A stretch of 64,000 nt of DNA from Gigaspora rosea (Eukaryota > Glomeromycota > Glomeromycetes > Diversisporales > Gigasporaceae), in contig QKWP01000026.1 of the NCBI GenBank assembly GCA_003550325.1, positions 644,655 through 708,654 of the forward strand, written 5' to 3'. The first letter of the stretch is position 1, and every line of letters starts with the position of its first letter. A program made the position numbers and the translations under genes. The notes below the pieces were generated by a model. That model had not been told where the DNA came from. It worked only from the letters and a program-made list of their open reading frames with translations, and ran no database searches. Positions 11,376 through 22,921 of the stretch are shown piece after piece.

Positions 11376-14300
11376 TGTTATTCACCACGGTAGCTTAGTG
11401 TGATTGCATTGCTTGGTTTAATGTCTAATGAACTGTTTATATCGGAAATTGCATGTGTGTATACACCTAGCATATAATAAGATATTCCTTTTTGTTTTAA
11501 TGTGAAAGTATCGTTTGGTTCAATATCCAGTGAATCATCTAAATCTGAAATTGATTGAATATAATTATTCATCATACGATAAATTACTCCACGATTCCTT
11601 AATGCAAACGCATTTTTAGGTTCAATATCTATTGATTTATTTAAGTCTATCAATGCTTCTTCGTATCTGTTCAACATTCTATAAGTTGCCCCACGATTAT
11701 TAATGCAAATGCACTATTCGGTTCAATTTTTAATGATTCATTTAAATCTGAGAGTACATCGTCATATTTGTTCATTAATCTATAAATTTCTCCACGCTTA
11801 CTTAATGCAAGTGCATTATTTTGTTTAAGTTTTATTAACCTATCTAAATCTGCAAGTGCGTCATTATATCTGTACATCATTCGATAAGTTGCTCCACGAT
11901 TAATTAATGAAAACACATTATTTGGTTCAATTTTCAATGATTTGTCTAAATCCAAAAGCGCTTCTTCGTATTATTCATTGTTAGATAAGTTGCTCCACGA
12001 TTGCTTAGTGCAAATAAATTATTTGGATTAATTTTTAATGATTCATTTAAATCTAAAAGTGCATCTTCGTATCTGTTTATTACTCGATAAGTTGCTCCGC
12101 GGCTATTCAATGAAAATGAATTACAAAATTTTAGTTGTAATGATTTATTTAAATCTAAAAGTGCTTCTTTATATTTACATTTTAATCGATGGATTTCACC
12201 ACGATTATTTAATGCAAATATATTATATGGTTTAATTTTTAATAAATTATTTAAATCTAAATAAGCTTCATCATGCCTATTTATCATTAGATAGATCTCT
12301 ATGCGATGACTTAACGTGAATGTATCATTCGGTTCAATTGTTAATGATAAGTTTAAATCTGAAAGCGCTTCTTCATATTGGTTTATCATTTTGTAAGTTA
12401 TTCCACGATTACTTAAAGCAATTGCATTATTTGGGTCAATTTTTAATGATTTATTTAAATCCGAAAACGCGTTTTCATATTTTTTCATCATTCTATAAGT
12501 TGTCCCACGATTGCTTAGAGTATATGCATTATTTGGTTCAATTTTTAACGCTTTATTTATATCTGAAAGCGATTGTTGATATTCATGCATTCTTCGGTAA
12601 ATTACTCCACAATTATTCAATGCTAATACATTATTTGGATTAAGCTTTAATAGTTCATTAAAGTCTGAAAGTGCCTTTTCAAAACTGTTTATCTTTTGAT
12701 GAACTATTCACGAATATTTAATGCAAAGGGATCATTTGATTTAATGATTTGTCTAAATCAACAAGCGCATTTTTGTAGTTTTTAATCATATAATAAGTAG
12801 CTCCACGGTTGCTCAATGCAAATACATTATTTGGTTCAATTTTTAACGACTTATTTAAATCTGAAAAAGCTTCTTTAAATTTGGTTTGAATTCTATAAAT
12901 TGCTCCACGATTACTTAATGCAAGCGGATTATATGGGTTAATATCCAGAGTGCTTCATCATTTCTGTTCATAATTCTATAAATGACTCCACGATTACTTA
13001 GTGCAAGCTCATTATATGGGTTAATATTCAGAGATTTATTTAAATTTAAGAGTGCCTCATCATGTCTGTTCATACTTCTAGGCTCCACGTTTACATAATG
13101 CAAATGCGTTGTCTGAATCAACTTTTAATAATTTATTTATATCTAAAAGTTCCTTTTTATACTTTTTCATCATGCAAATATCATTTAGTTCAATTTCTGA
13201 TGACTTGTTTGAACTTAAAAAAGATATGTATTTGTATATGTAACAGTCATCTGAGTTAGAAATAAGTTTAGAAAAAATTAATTTAGTCAATTGACTCTTT
13301 TTATAGTTAGGAAATATACTCTGATAAAGCGAATGTATAATCTTGTAGTAGTACACTGATGTAAAATAAAGGTTCAGAACAAATTACAATAAATTTTCGA
13401 TAAAGTGATTCTTGAGCCATCCGCTATATCGAATGTCGTTATAAATTTTAAGGAAATGTTTAAGAGAGCAATATTCTTACCTGCACCTTCTTGTGTTTGC
13501 TCCAAGATCAAGTTTCGAAGGGATTCACTATTTCTTTCTTTTGATACCTCATACATTGCTTGCAAATACTCAGGAATTTTTTCCGGGGATTCTTCAATGG
13601 CTTTTGTATAAGCCCATTCTAGAATTTCATCATTCAAGCCTGATACACACCCTAATGTCGCGCAGCTACCGCAGCTAGGAGACGGTGAACGGATTTATAA
13701 GTAGGATCGAAAGGACCGAATGATGGTGAATGGATACGGTAAAATCGGTCATATTGAAGAACATCGATCGAATATAAGTAACATTAAATTAATTATAAAT
13801 AATACGAGCAATAATTCTATAACTATATACATTTCGTTCCAAGAATATTCTCCAACTTTTTGTAAGGTTTTTCATAAAATTTATCAGAATTCCTAGAAGC
13901 CTCTATAGTAGAAATTTGACAATAGAAAATTGTGAAATATAATTTTATAAATTACATAATAAGCTGTAAGAGCATAAGAGCAAAATAAGATTAAAATCAT
14001 ACTCTCACTTATATCCATCACTTTCATATCTATTTCTTCTGAAACGTGTTGGAATTTTGCAATATAATCATTCGTAAATGGTGGTGGCTCAAAAAGTTTT
14101 TGATCATCCACTAGCTTATACCCTAGCTTATCAAAAAAGGTCTTGCTAGAGAAAACCATTAGAAATCTCAAATATTTAAGTAAAATTTATGACAGTAACC
14201 GGATAAAAAAAAATATATACTAACCTCGCATCATCAAAGCCAATCTTTGAAGTAAAAACCTTTGAATTTATATTTATTCTAGCATCAGAATTAACAGAAT

Positions 14301-15030
14301 TAATGAAATTTATAACTATGATAAAAAATTGAGAGTGTCAAAGAGATTTATTATAGGCTCATTGTCGACACCATTAGTTTTTCTTGCAAGAGAATAGGTA
14401 GGAATGAGCCTTCTTTTTTGCAAGTCATCAAAGATTTGAATATCAATGAAAGGCTCATGAATCACAACATTCACAGTAAAATTACAACAACAGCATTGGG
14501 AAGCTATATTTGTCTTTGTTGAAATTGTGGTATGGAGATGATGTAAGTAGTTTTCTTGATTAGCAACACATATGCCATGTTCAACATTTATTTGGCTAAT
14601 AGTCTCTTTCATTGGTAGTGATTTGATCAACGTAAATCGTTTGCGACACTTCTTACATATTAAAACAGTCTCGGACCCGTCAACAAAATACTTGGATAAA
14701 AAAAATTCGTGAATATGTTGTTTTTTGTCCTCATTGCAATAATTCACCAACGCGGTAAGCCAAGAGGGCGGAGTCTTTGCGCACCCTGCAAACCCAATCA
14801 TGCTAGTGGGACTCGAACGAGGAAGTTGGGCGGGGATGGAGTCTGGATAGAATAATCAGTACTTAAATAATTAAATTTAGAAAGATCTTACTATAAATAT
14901 ATCCTACCTTTATTCGTCTATGATTTCGGAAAAACTTTCAAACCCCCGACTGAAAAATTAGGTAGTAGATGGAAATGATCAGCGATCATTGTTCTAAAGG
15001 CGTCAGTACAATAAATAATACTTAAGAGTA
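11376..15030. repeat. Segmental duplication, copy A
   Basis: About 3.65 kb aligned end to end, in the same orientation, with 17183-20852. The left boundary is at TATGTTATTCACCACGG, within the stop of the TPR gene. The right boundary is just past GATGGAAATGATCAGCGATC. Copy A keeps the uninterrupted site TACTTAAG (about 15018) into which a 2 kb element is inserted in copy B. Copy A carries more indels in its coding part than copy B. Confidence 0.95.
11383..14801 (-). pseudogene. RPT (Ubp2-like) + TPR gene, decayed copy A
   Basis: Read on the minus strand: exon 1 about 14801-14225 (CxxC region LICKKCRKRF), exon 2 14145-14019 (FFDKLGYKLVDDQK, PPPFTNDYIAKFQ), exon 3 about 13766-13491 (NDEILEWAYTKAIEESPEKI) and exon 4 13355-11383 with 34-residue TPR units (SDLNKSLKIEPNNAFALSNR type). 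Compared with copy B it has extra small indels near 11690, 11965, 12707, 12735, 13080 and 13700, a diverged 3' part of exon 1, and lost the exon 3 acceptor AG. It shares with B a deletion of about 19 bp in one TPR (near 12950). The exons 2-3 resemble the RPT repeats of fungal Ubp2-type deubiquitinases. That is a family-level impression, and no peptidase domain is present. No intact product is possible. Confidence 0.8.
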
Positions 15031-15102
15031 TGACGTAACATCCTAATATGTTGATAAGTGTTTACCAATACGTATTGGCACATTGTGGTACATAATACGT
15101 TC

Positions 15103-15962
15103 GTTTAGTGATTTAAGCCACATGAATTTGGTCAGCTGGCTTAGCAAGCCGACCAAATTATCGGTTAGGCGGCTGGCTAATGACTAAGTACTAATAGCTT
15201 ACTTTCGGAATATTTCAGAAATCTTTCTTGTGCTTTATACATATATTGGAATTTACCAGAAATCATAATTAGACTATATATATATAAGAGAAATCAATTA
15301 GATCTTAACACTGTTCATGATTTATTATTTCTTAAAGAAAATTCAAAGATTTTTATCATGTATCTGAGTTTAGATAGAAAATTTTGGTTACTTTCATAGC
15401 ATGATATAAGTATTTCTGCTAATATAAAAATTTGATAATAATTAGTTTGATCAATTAAATGACAATGTAGGTTTAATATAAGAAAAAAAATTAGACAAAG
15501 CCGATTTAAATTTAGCCATTATCTTCAAAAAAATGGAAGGCGTTGTTAACTGTACAGCAGTAAATAAGTGTTGTGTGATTTTCCTCAAGTGGATAGAGAT
15601 AAGAAAATTTATTGAATCAAACTAAAAATTAAAAAAATTAGCATAGTATGATAAATATAAATATGTGTTAGAAATATAAAAACTTAATTCTTTATAGCAC
15701 TGCCATTATAATATCTTTTTAGACTAGTGCTCAGTATTTTTTTTTTAGATGTAGCAGAAATTTAATCGCTATGTATGAAATAAAATATTGAGATACATAG
15801 ATAAATTATATATTATATATTAAATATTAATTTTTATATGCAATTTGATTCACTTACAATCATGTAACCTTAGCTGCATAGCCAGCTGATCACATTATAT
15901 CAGCTGGCTTAATCAGCTAAGCCAGCCTAGCAATGGCTGCCTTAGCAAGCTTAAAACACTGC
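15103..15962. mobile_element. hAT-like non-autonomous element with AGCTGGCT words
   Basis: An 860 bp non-coding element. The left end (TAGTGATTTAAGCC, then GTCAGCTGGCTTAGCAAGCC) and the right end (AGCTAAGCCAGCC, then AAGCTTAAAACACTGC) are inverted relative to each other. The flanking 8-mers ATACGTTC (15095-15102) and ATATGTTC (15963-15970) differ at one base, consistent with the 8 bp target duplication of hAT elements. AGTG-type ends also fit hAT. The interior is AT-rich without a gene. Confidence 0.6.
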
Positions 15963-15970
15963 ATATGTTC

Positions 15971-17182
15971 AATATTAGTCACATGATTTGTCATGCAGAT
16001 TACAGGATAAATTTTTTACAATGAAATTTGTGATTGACATCTATATAATTGACCCATTTCTCATAGTAAATTGCAATGGTAGGCTTTCTTCAAATAGCAT
16101 TTTCAGGGATATTCTAAAAGGATACCATATTCACAAGATAATGAACAGCACTTTAGTCACATACACAATTTCTTTCTTTTAAATATAAGATAAGTTGCAA
16201 AGTTAAGAAGAATCATGTCCTTAAAGTTTGCCTTTTGTTCTACTTTATATATACTTTTTATCCTGCCTCAAAAGCTTTTTTAGGTATAAAATAAATTTAC
16301 CAAAACTGTTTAATAATCTAAATTGTTTAGAGTTACTGTACTACCAATAAAGATTTATTGAAATTTAAATAGAGTTATACTGACCAAGTGAGTTAGATCA
16401 GAATCAAAGAAGTTAAAATTATAATTGCTACTAATACAGGTTTTAAAAATTTAGATAAAACTATTGACAAAAACATTAAAATAAATAAAAAATAAATAAA
16501 AAAAAACTTTTAACATTTACTCTAAGAACTATTCAAAGGCAAAGTTTTGAAACTTTAGGTTGGATTAAGTTATTATCAACAAGAGATTAACAACTATAGA
16601 GTTTAGTACATAGGAAGAGTTAATGCATTTAGAAAGAGTTAATTGTATTAATTGAATATTTTTTGAAAAATAATTTTTAATAAAAATTAAATTACATATC
16701 TTTATTTAAATTTCTTGTTAAAATCTTTTAATAAATATCCATAAGTATCTCTTAATAAAAAAAAATGGAAACCCCATTCTTTTTGTTAGAGTTACTCTGA
16801 AAGTTTAAAATATAAAATATATATTTTTGCTAGAAATTAAGTAAAATTAAAAATAATATTAAGCCACATCAAGATAATTACAAGCTTTCTCATATATTAT
16901 TATTTTTTTTGATTAGTGTATGTTTCTAATATTTGATCAAAAGTTTCGCAAGCCAACGAAGTGAATATTTATATTAGCATAATTGGTAAATAAGAAAAAT
17001 TCTGATCATACTTAAATTTGATAACTTTTTCAATACTGATACAGTACAAACTTGGTCACATGCATATCGGGTTGGAAGGTTCAGCAATACACATATGGTA
17101 TTTAGTAATACAATTTTCTTTCATTTTATTCTTTTATTTGAATACTATCGTATTTATTAACAAGTTACTGTTAGATAATATA
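15971..17182. other. AT-rich intergenic DNA
   Basis: No supported gene. Short frames at 15988-16182 and 17018-17206 match nothing I recognise, and the second runs into the duplicated segment. Confidence 0.55.
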
Positions 17183-20100
17183 TCTATATGTTATTCACCA
17201 CGGTAGCTTAGTGTAATTGCATTGCTTGGTTTAATGTCTAATGAACTGTTTATATCGGAAATTGCATGTCTGTATACACCTAGCATATAATAAGATATTC
17301 CTTTTTGTTTTAATGTGAAAGTATCGTTTGGTTCAATATACAGTGAATCATCTAAATCTGAAATTGATTGAATATAATTATTCATCATACGATAAATTAC
17401 TCCACGATTCCTAAATGAAAACGCATTTTTAGGTTCAATATCTATTGATTTATTTAAGTCTATCAATGCTTCTTCGTATCTGTTCAACATTCTATAAATT
17501 GCCCCACGATTACTTAATACAAATGCACTATTCGGTTCAATTTTTAATGATTCATTTAAATCTGAGAGTGCATCGTCATATTTGTCCATTAATCTGTAAA
17601 TTTCTCCACGCTTACTTAATGCAAGTGCATTATTTTGTTTAAGTTTTATTAACCTATCTAAATCTGCAAGTGCGTCTTTATATCTGTACATCATTCGATA
17701 AGTTGCTCCACGATTAATTAATGAAAACGCATTATTTGGCTCAATTTTCAATGATTTGTCTAAATCCAAAAGCGCTTCTTCGTACTTATTCATTGTTAGA
17801 TAAGTTGCTCCACGATTGCTTAGTGCAAATAAATTATTTGGATTAATTTTTAATGATTCATTTAAATCTAAAAGTGCATCTTCGTATCTGTTTATTACTC
17901 GATAAGTTGCTCCGCGGCTATTCAATGAAAATGAATTACATAATTTTAGTTGTAATGATTTGTTTAAATCTAAAAGTGCTTCTTTATATTTACATTTTAA
18001 TCGATGGATTTCACCACGGTTATTTAATGCAAATATATTATATGGTTTAATTTTTAATAAATTATTTAAATCTAAATAAGCTTCATCATGCCTATTTATC
18101 ATTAGATAGATCTCTATGCGATGACTTAACGTGAATGTATCATTCGGTTCAATTGTTAATGATAAGTTTAAATCTGAAAGCGCTTCTTCATATTGGTTTA
18201 TCATTTTGTAAGTTATTCCACGATTACTTAAAGCAATTGCATTATTTGGGTCAATTTTTAATGATTTATTTAAATCCGAAAACGCATTTTCATATTTTTT
18301 CATCATTCTATAAGTTGTCCCACGATTGCTTAGAGTATATGCATTATTTGGTTCAATTTTTAACGCTTTATTTATATCTGAAAGCGATTGTTGATATTCA
18401 TGCATTGCTCGGTAAATTACTCCACAATTATTCAATGCAAATACATTATTTGGATTAAGCTTTAATAGTTCATTAAAGTCTGAAAGTGCCTTTTCAAAAT
18501 TGTTTATCTTTTGATGAACTATTCCACGAATATTTAATGCAAAGGGATTATTTGATTTGATTTTTAATGATTTGTCTAAATCAACAAGCGCATTTTTGTA
18601 GTTTTTAATCATATAATAAGTAGCTCCACGGTTGCTCAATGCAAATACATTATTTGGTTCAATTTTTAACGACTTATTTAAATCTGAAAAAGCTTCTTTA
18701 AATTTGTTTTGAATTCTATAAATTGCTCCACGATTACTTAATGCAAGCGGATTATATGGGTTAATATCCAGAGTGCTTCATCATTTCTGTTCATAATTCT
18801 ATAAATGACTCCACGATTACTTAGTGCAAGCTCATTATATGGGTTAATATTCAGAGATTTATTTAAATTTAAGAGTGCCTCATCATGTCTGTTCATACTT
18901 CTATAAATGGCTCCACGTTTCATAATGCAAATGCGTTCTCTGAATCAACTTCTAATAATTTATTTATATCTAAAAGTTTCTTTTTATACTTTTTCACCAT
19001 GCAAATATCATTTAGTTCAATTTCTGATGACTTGTTTGAACTTAAAAAAGATATGTATTTGTATATGTAACAGTCATCTGAGTTAGAAATAAGTTTAGAA
19101 AAAATTAATTTAGTTAATCGACTCTTTTTATAGTTAGGAAATATACTCTGATAAAGCGAATGCATAATCTTGTAGTAGTACACTGATGTAAAATAAAGGT
19201 TCAGAACAAATTACAATAAATTTTCGATAAAGTGATTCTTTGAGCCATCCGCTATATCGAATGTCGTTATAAATTTTAAGGTAAATGTTTAAGAGAGTAA
19301 TATTCTTACCTGCACCTTCTTGTGTTTGCTCCAAGATCAATTTTCGAAGGGATTTACTAAATCTTTCTTTTGATACCTCATATATTGCTTTCAAATACTC
19401 AGGAATTTTTTCCGGGGATTCTTCAATGGCTTTTGTATAAGCCCATTCTAGAATTTCATCATTCAAGCCTGATACACACCCTAATGTCGCGCAGCTACCG
19501 CAGCTTGGAGACGGTGAACGGATTTCATAAGTAGGATCGAAAGGATCGAAAGGATCGAATGATGGTGCATCGATACAGTAAAATATGTCATCTTGAAGAA
19601 TATCGATTGAATATAAGTAGCATTAAATTAATTATAAATAATACGAGCAATAATTCTATTTAATTAATTTAACTATATACATTTCGTTCCAAGAATATTC
19701 TCCAACTTTTTGTAAGGTTTTTCATAAAAGTTATCAGGAAACCAAAAAACCTCTATAGTAGAAAATTGACAATAGAAAATTGTGAAATATAATTTTATAA
19801 ATTACATAATGATATAAGCTGTAAGAGCATAAGAGCAAAATAAGTTAAAATCTCTCACTTATATCCATCGCTTTCATATCTATTTCTTCTGATGTGTGTT
19901 GGAATTTTGCAATATAATCATTCGTAAATGGTGGTGGCTCAAGAAATTTTTGATCATCCACCAGCTTACACCCTAGCTTATCAAAAAAGGCCTTGCTAGA
20001 AGAAAAACCATTAGAAATCTCAAATATTTAAGTAAAATTTATAACAATAACCGGATAAAAAAAATATATACTAACCTCGCATCATCAAAGCCAATCTTTG

Positions 20101-20852
20101 AAGTAAAAACCTTTGAATTTATATTTATTTTAGGTTTCGCATCATCAGAATTAATAGAATTAATGAAATGGTTGACTATCTTTGATAAAGTATCGAGAGT
20201 GTCAGAGAGATTTATTATAGGCTCATTGTCGACACCATTAGTTTTTCTTGCAAGAAGAGAATAGGTAGGAATGTGCCTTCTTTTTTGCAAGTCATCAAAG
20301 ATTTGAATATCAATGAAAGGCTCATTAATCACAACATTCACAGTAAAATTACAATAACAGCATTGGGAAGCTATATTTGTCTTTGTTGAAATTGTGGTAT
20401 GGAGATGATGTAAGTAGTTTTCTTGATTAGCAACACATATGCCATGTTCAACATTTATTTGGCTAATAGTCTCTTTCATTGGTAGTGATGTGATCAACGT
20501 AAATCGCTTGCGACACTTCTTACATATTAAAACAGTCTCGGACCCGTCAACAAAATACTTGGATAAAAAAAATTCGTGAATGTGTTTTTTGTCTTCATTG
20601 CAATAATTCACCAACGCGGTAAGCCAAGAGTGCGGAGTCTTTGCGCACCCTGCAAACCCAATCATGCTAGTGGGACTCGAACGAGGAAGTTGGGCGGGGA
20701 TGGAGTCTGGATAGAATAATCAGCACTTACGTTAATAATTAAATTTAGAAAGACCTTACTATAAATATATCCTCGCAGTAGATGGAAATGATCAGCGATC
20801 ATTGTGATTTCCTTTTTGAATTGAGCGTCAGTACATAATCCTTAAGCATTTT
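17183..20852. repeat. Segmental duplication, copy B
   Basis: The partner of 11376-15030, same orientation, about 5.8 kb away. The coding part is better preserved than in copy A. Its right end is interrupted by the nested insertion starting at 20847. Confidence 0.95.
17191..20665 (-). pseudogene. RPT (Ubp2-like) + TPR gene, better-preserved copy B
   Basis: Four exons with consistent splice sites and phase on the minus strand: 20665-20076 (start MIGFAGCAKTP, zinc-type CKKC, ends IGFDDA), 19995-19859 (KAFFDKLGCKLVDDQK), 19591-19310 (DDIFYCIDAPSFDP, a tandem FDP repeat, CATLGCVSGLNDEILEWAY), and 19182-17191 with at least 14 units of 34 residues (SDLNKSLKIEPNNAFALSNR type). Introns have GTTAGT, GTGAGA and GTAAGA donors. 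Exons 2-3 look like RPT repeats of fungal Ubp2-type deubiquitinases; TPR arrays are protein-binding scaffolds. Two lesions break exon 4: a 1 bp loss near 18921 turning a Cys codon region into TGA, and a deletion of about 19 bp near 18770 that copy A shares. The uninterrupted stretch 18639-17191 (482 codons) is still open and ends in mid-TPR at the segment boundary. Residual expression is possible but unproven. Confidence 0.8.
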
Positions 20853-21273
20853 ACTTATTTGCGCGGGTGACACAAACCAAAAAAGGAAATCCGATTTTGT
20901 AATAAACTAAGTGCGTGAGATAAAATTTTAGGGTTAGGGCCTTAACGTTAGAGGCTATAGGGTTAGAGTGATGGTTAATATAAGTAAATTTTCATTCCCG
21001 TCATTTTTGATTAGTGCACCAAGATCGATTTAAACTAATGATGTCTGACGCAATTATTTTCGTGATGACGAAAGGTTTCGTCAAATTTGCGTCTGACGAA
21101 ACCCTTGACGATCGACGAAACCCTTGACGCTTGACGAAACCCTTGACGATTGACGAAACCCTTGACGATTGACGAAGCCCTTGACGCTTGACGAAACTCC
21201 TGACGCAACCCTGACTATTGATGAAACTAACGCCCTAGCTCTCCCACAAAAAAATTGTTCACCACCTGTAATT

Positions 21274-21719
21274 TTAACCGATTGAATTTTAAGATCAGGT
21301 GTAACGTAAAAATTTTTTACAAACAGATAGCTCTAAATTTTTATTAGGAAACCATCTATTGCGTCCTAATTAAAAATGTTCCTCGTGAAATTTTACTAAT
21401 AGCCACAATGCCCAATATATTTTTTCTAACCTGGGAAGTGCCGTGCCGTTTATTACGTAATTTATTTTATTAAAAGGTCATACCCCCTCCCCCCGTGATC
21501 TAATTAGCAGCCAATTATAATTTTTATATATAATAATATATAGACGTGATAGACTGCTAACCCCCTCCCCCCTCTTGAAATTACGTAATAAATGGCACTT
21601 CCCTTAATTATAACGCGGTTTTCTTAGCCTTAATTTTACACGTATTTTTGCTTAGAAAACAAAACACATTTGTTTTGATTATCACGTTACACCTGATCCT
21701 AAATTTTGATTGGTCAAAG
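21274..21719. mobile_element. Nested MITE with GATCAGGTGTAACGT ends
   Basis: Inverted ends TTAAGATCAGGTGTAACGT (left) and ACGTTACACCTGATCCTAAA (right). The same end sequence occurs at about 32395 and 45907-45945, so it is a dispersed family. Interrupted by the MITE at 21433-21603. Confidence 0.65.
21433..21603. mobile_element. Innermost 171 bp MITE
   Basis: Terminal inverted repeats GGGAAGTGCCGTGCCGTTTA and TAAATGGCACTTCCC continue to ACGTAAT on both sides. Two CCCCCTCCCCCC tracts lie in the interior in the same orientation. Related by its ends to the MITE at 10053-10220. Confidence 0.75.
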
Positions 21720-22180
21720 TCACAGAATTATAGAGTGATCAATTTATGATAAAGCTCTTGATGAAGCCCTTGTCAATTGAAGAAGCTTTTACATTGAATC
21801 TAAACAGATTATTTTTTATTGCTAGCATTTCATTAGCAACAGCGGAGCGTATAATCAACTCATACAGGATCATGGTCGGCTGGATCGGAATTGATCGATT
21901 TTGCCCCAAGATCATAAAAAATTTTACTAATGAAATCATATCCATTCATTAAGTAATTTGCTGTAGAACCTGCTAACAGCTAAGGCTAAACGCCATCCTA
22001 GATCAGACGCATACGATTCGGAATTTTGGTGACCTTCCTGTAAAATTCGCGTAGGATCGATTGTCCAAACACATGATTTTTTGAACTATCAATAATAACA
22101 CTAATGCTATGCACATCTGTTATTTCATTCGCAGACAAAAACTATACCCTCAAATATCTTTAATTCCTACTGAAGTTTTA

Positions 22181-22260
22181 ATCACTCGCTAGGTGTTTAA
22201 TTCACTCGCTAGGTGTTTAATTCACTCGCTAGGTGTTTAATTCACTCGCTGAGAGATTCA
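22181..22260. repeat. 20 bp tandem repeat, 4 units
   Basis: Four head-to-tail units of TTCACTCGCTAGGTGTTTAA, the last one changing to CTGAGAGATTCA. Degenerate ACACTCGTCGAGAG relatives follow to about 22300. Confidence 0.95.
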
Positions 22261-22921
22261 TACACTCGTCGAGAGACTATAACCCTCGTTGAGGTTAAGA
22301 TCACCCAACTATGCCACAAACTATGCCAAAATAAGAAATACATAGAATAATACATAATAATAAAATACTATGACACTCAATTCGTAGAACATTTAACGGA
22401 TATATCTGGGAGATTGTTGCAAATCATCGGGCAATGACGGATCGATGTCAAAAAGATAGAAACTGGGAAGATATAATAATGAACAAAAAATTAACTTTAC
22501 ATGGAATAATTTATTTCTGTTATGAAAGAAATGAATAATAGTCTTATGCTTCATCAAAATCATCATGGGTTTTGTTATTTATTATTGGTTTTGTTATGCG
22601 TCATGGGTTCATGCGTCATGGGCTTCGTCATGCGTCATGGGTTTCGTCATGCGTCATAGGTTTCGTCATTCGTCAATTCGTCAATTCGTCAATTTGAAGT
22701 TACCTGACGAAATGGTTTCGCCATGCGTCAATGACGCAGGTTGCGTCATGCGTCAGGCATCATTAATTTAAACATTAGTTTTTTCGCTTTTTTCTTCTTT
22801 TACGCGTGTTCGAATTCTTCGTCAGGCTGATCCGGAATAGTCAAATTTTGCACTCTCCGATTGGCTATCTCCTCTCCAGGAGTTTGTATTACCTGCGCAA
22901 ATAAGTGGATGCTTACTTAAG

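Larger units (their letters stand above)
21029..22772. mobile_element. Nested element with inverted TGACGAAACC words
   Basis: The ends TTTAAACTAATGATGTCTGA and the inverse of TTTAAATTAATGATGCCTGA are near-identical inverted repeats. The left 190 bp repeats CCCTTGACGATTGACGAAA-type 20-mers. The right 200 bp repeats GTCATGCGTCATGGGTTTC-type words, the same TGACG core in opposite orientation. Sits inside 20847-22913 and contains the next two elements. The overlapping 68-codon frames at 21739-21952 on both strands and the frame at 22565-22771 follow repeat structure and are not counted as genes. Confidence 0.7.
20847..22913. mobile_element. Outer element of a four-level nest
   Basis: A 2.07 kb insert with inverted ends CATTTTACTTATTTGCGC and GCGCAAATAAGTGGATGC, flanked by TCCTTAAG (20839-20846) and TACTTAAG (22914-22921). 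The paralogous segment at 15018 has a single TACTTAAG with matching flanks on both sides, so the insertion is shown directly by an empty site. The 8 bp duplication and CA-type ends suggest hAT. No transposase of its own is present; the length comes from elements nested within it. Confidence 0.8.

Noticed and set aside
14790..14820. GTTCGAGTCCCACT on the minus strand (also about 20680) looks like a tRNA B box
   Set aside because: The flanking bases do not form a T-arm stem (CCTCG is not complementary to CCCAC). There is no A box or acceptor stem at the right distance, and the sequence lies next to the start of a duplicated protein-coding exon.
11378..19070. Several plus-strand frames of 61-107 codons opposite the TPR exons
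   Set aside because: They repeat with the 102 bp TPR period and are antisense shadows of the TPR coding sequence.
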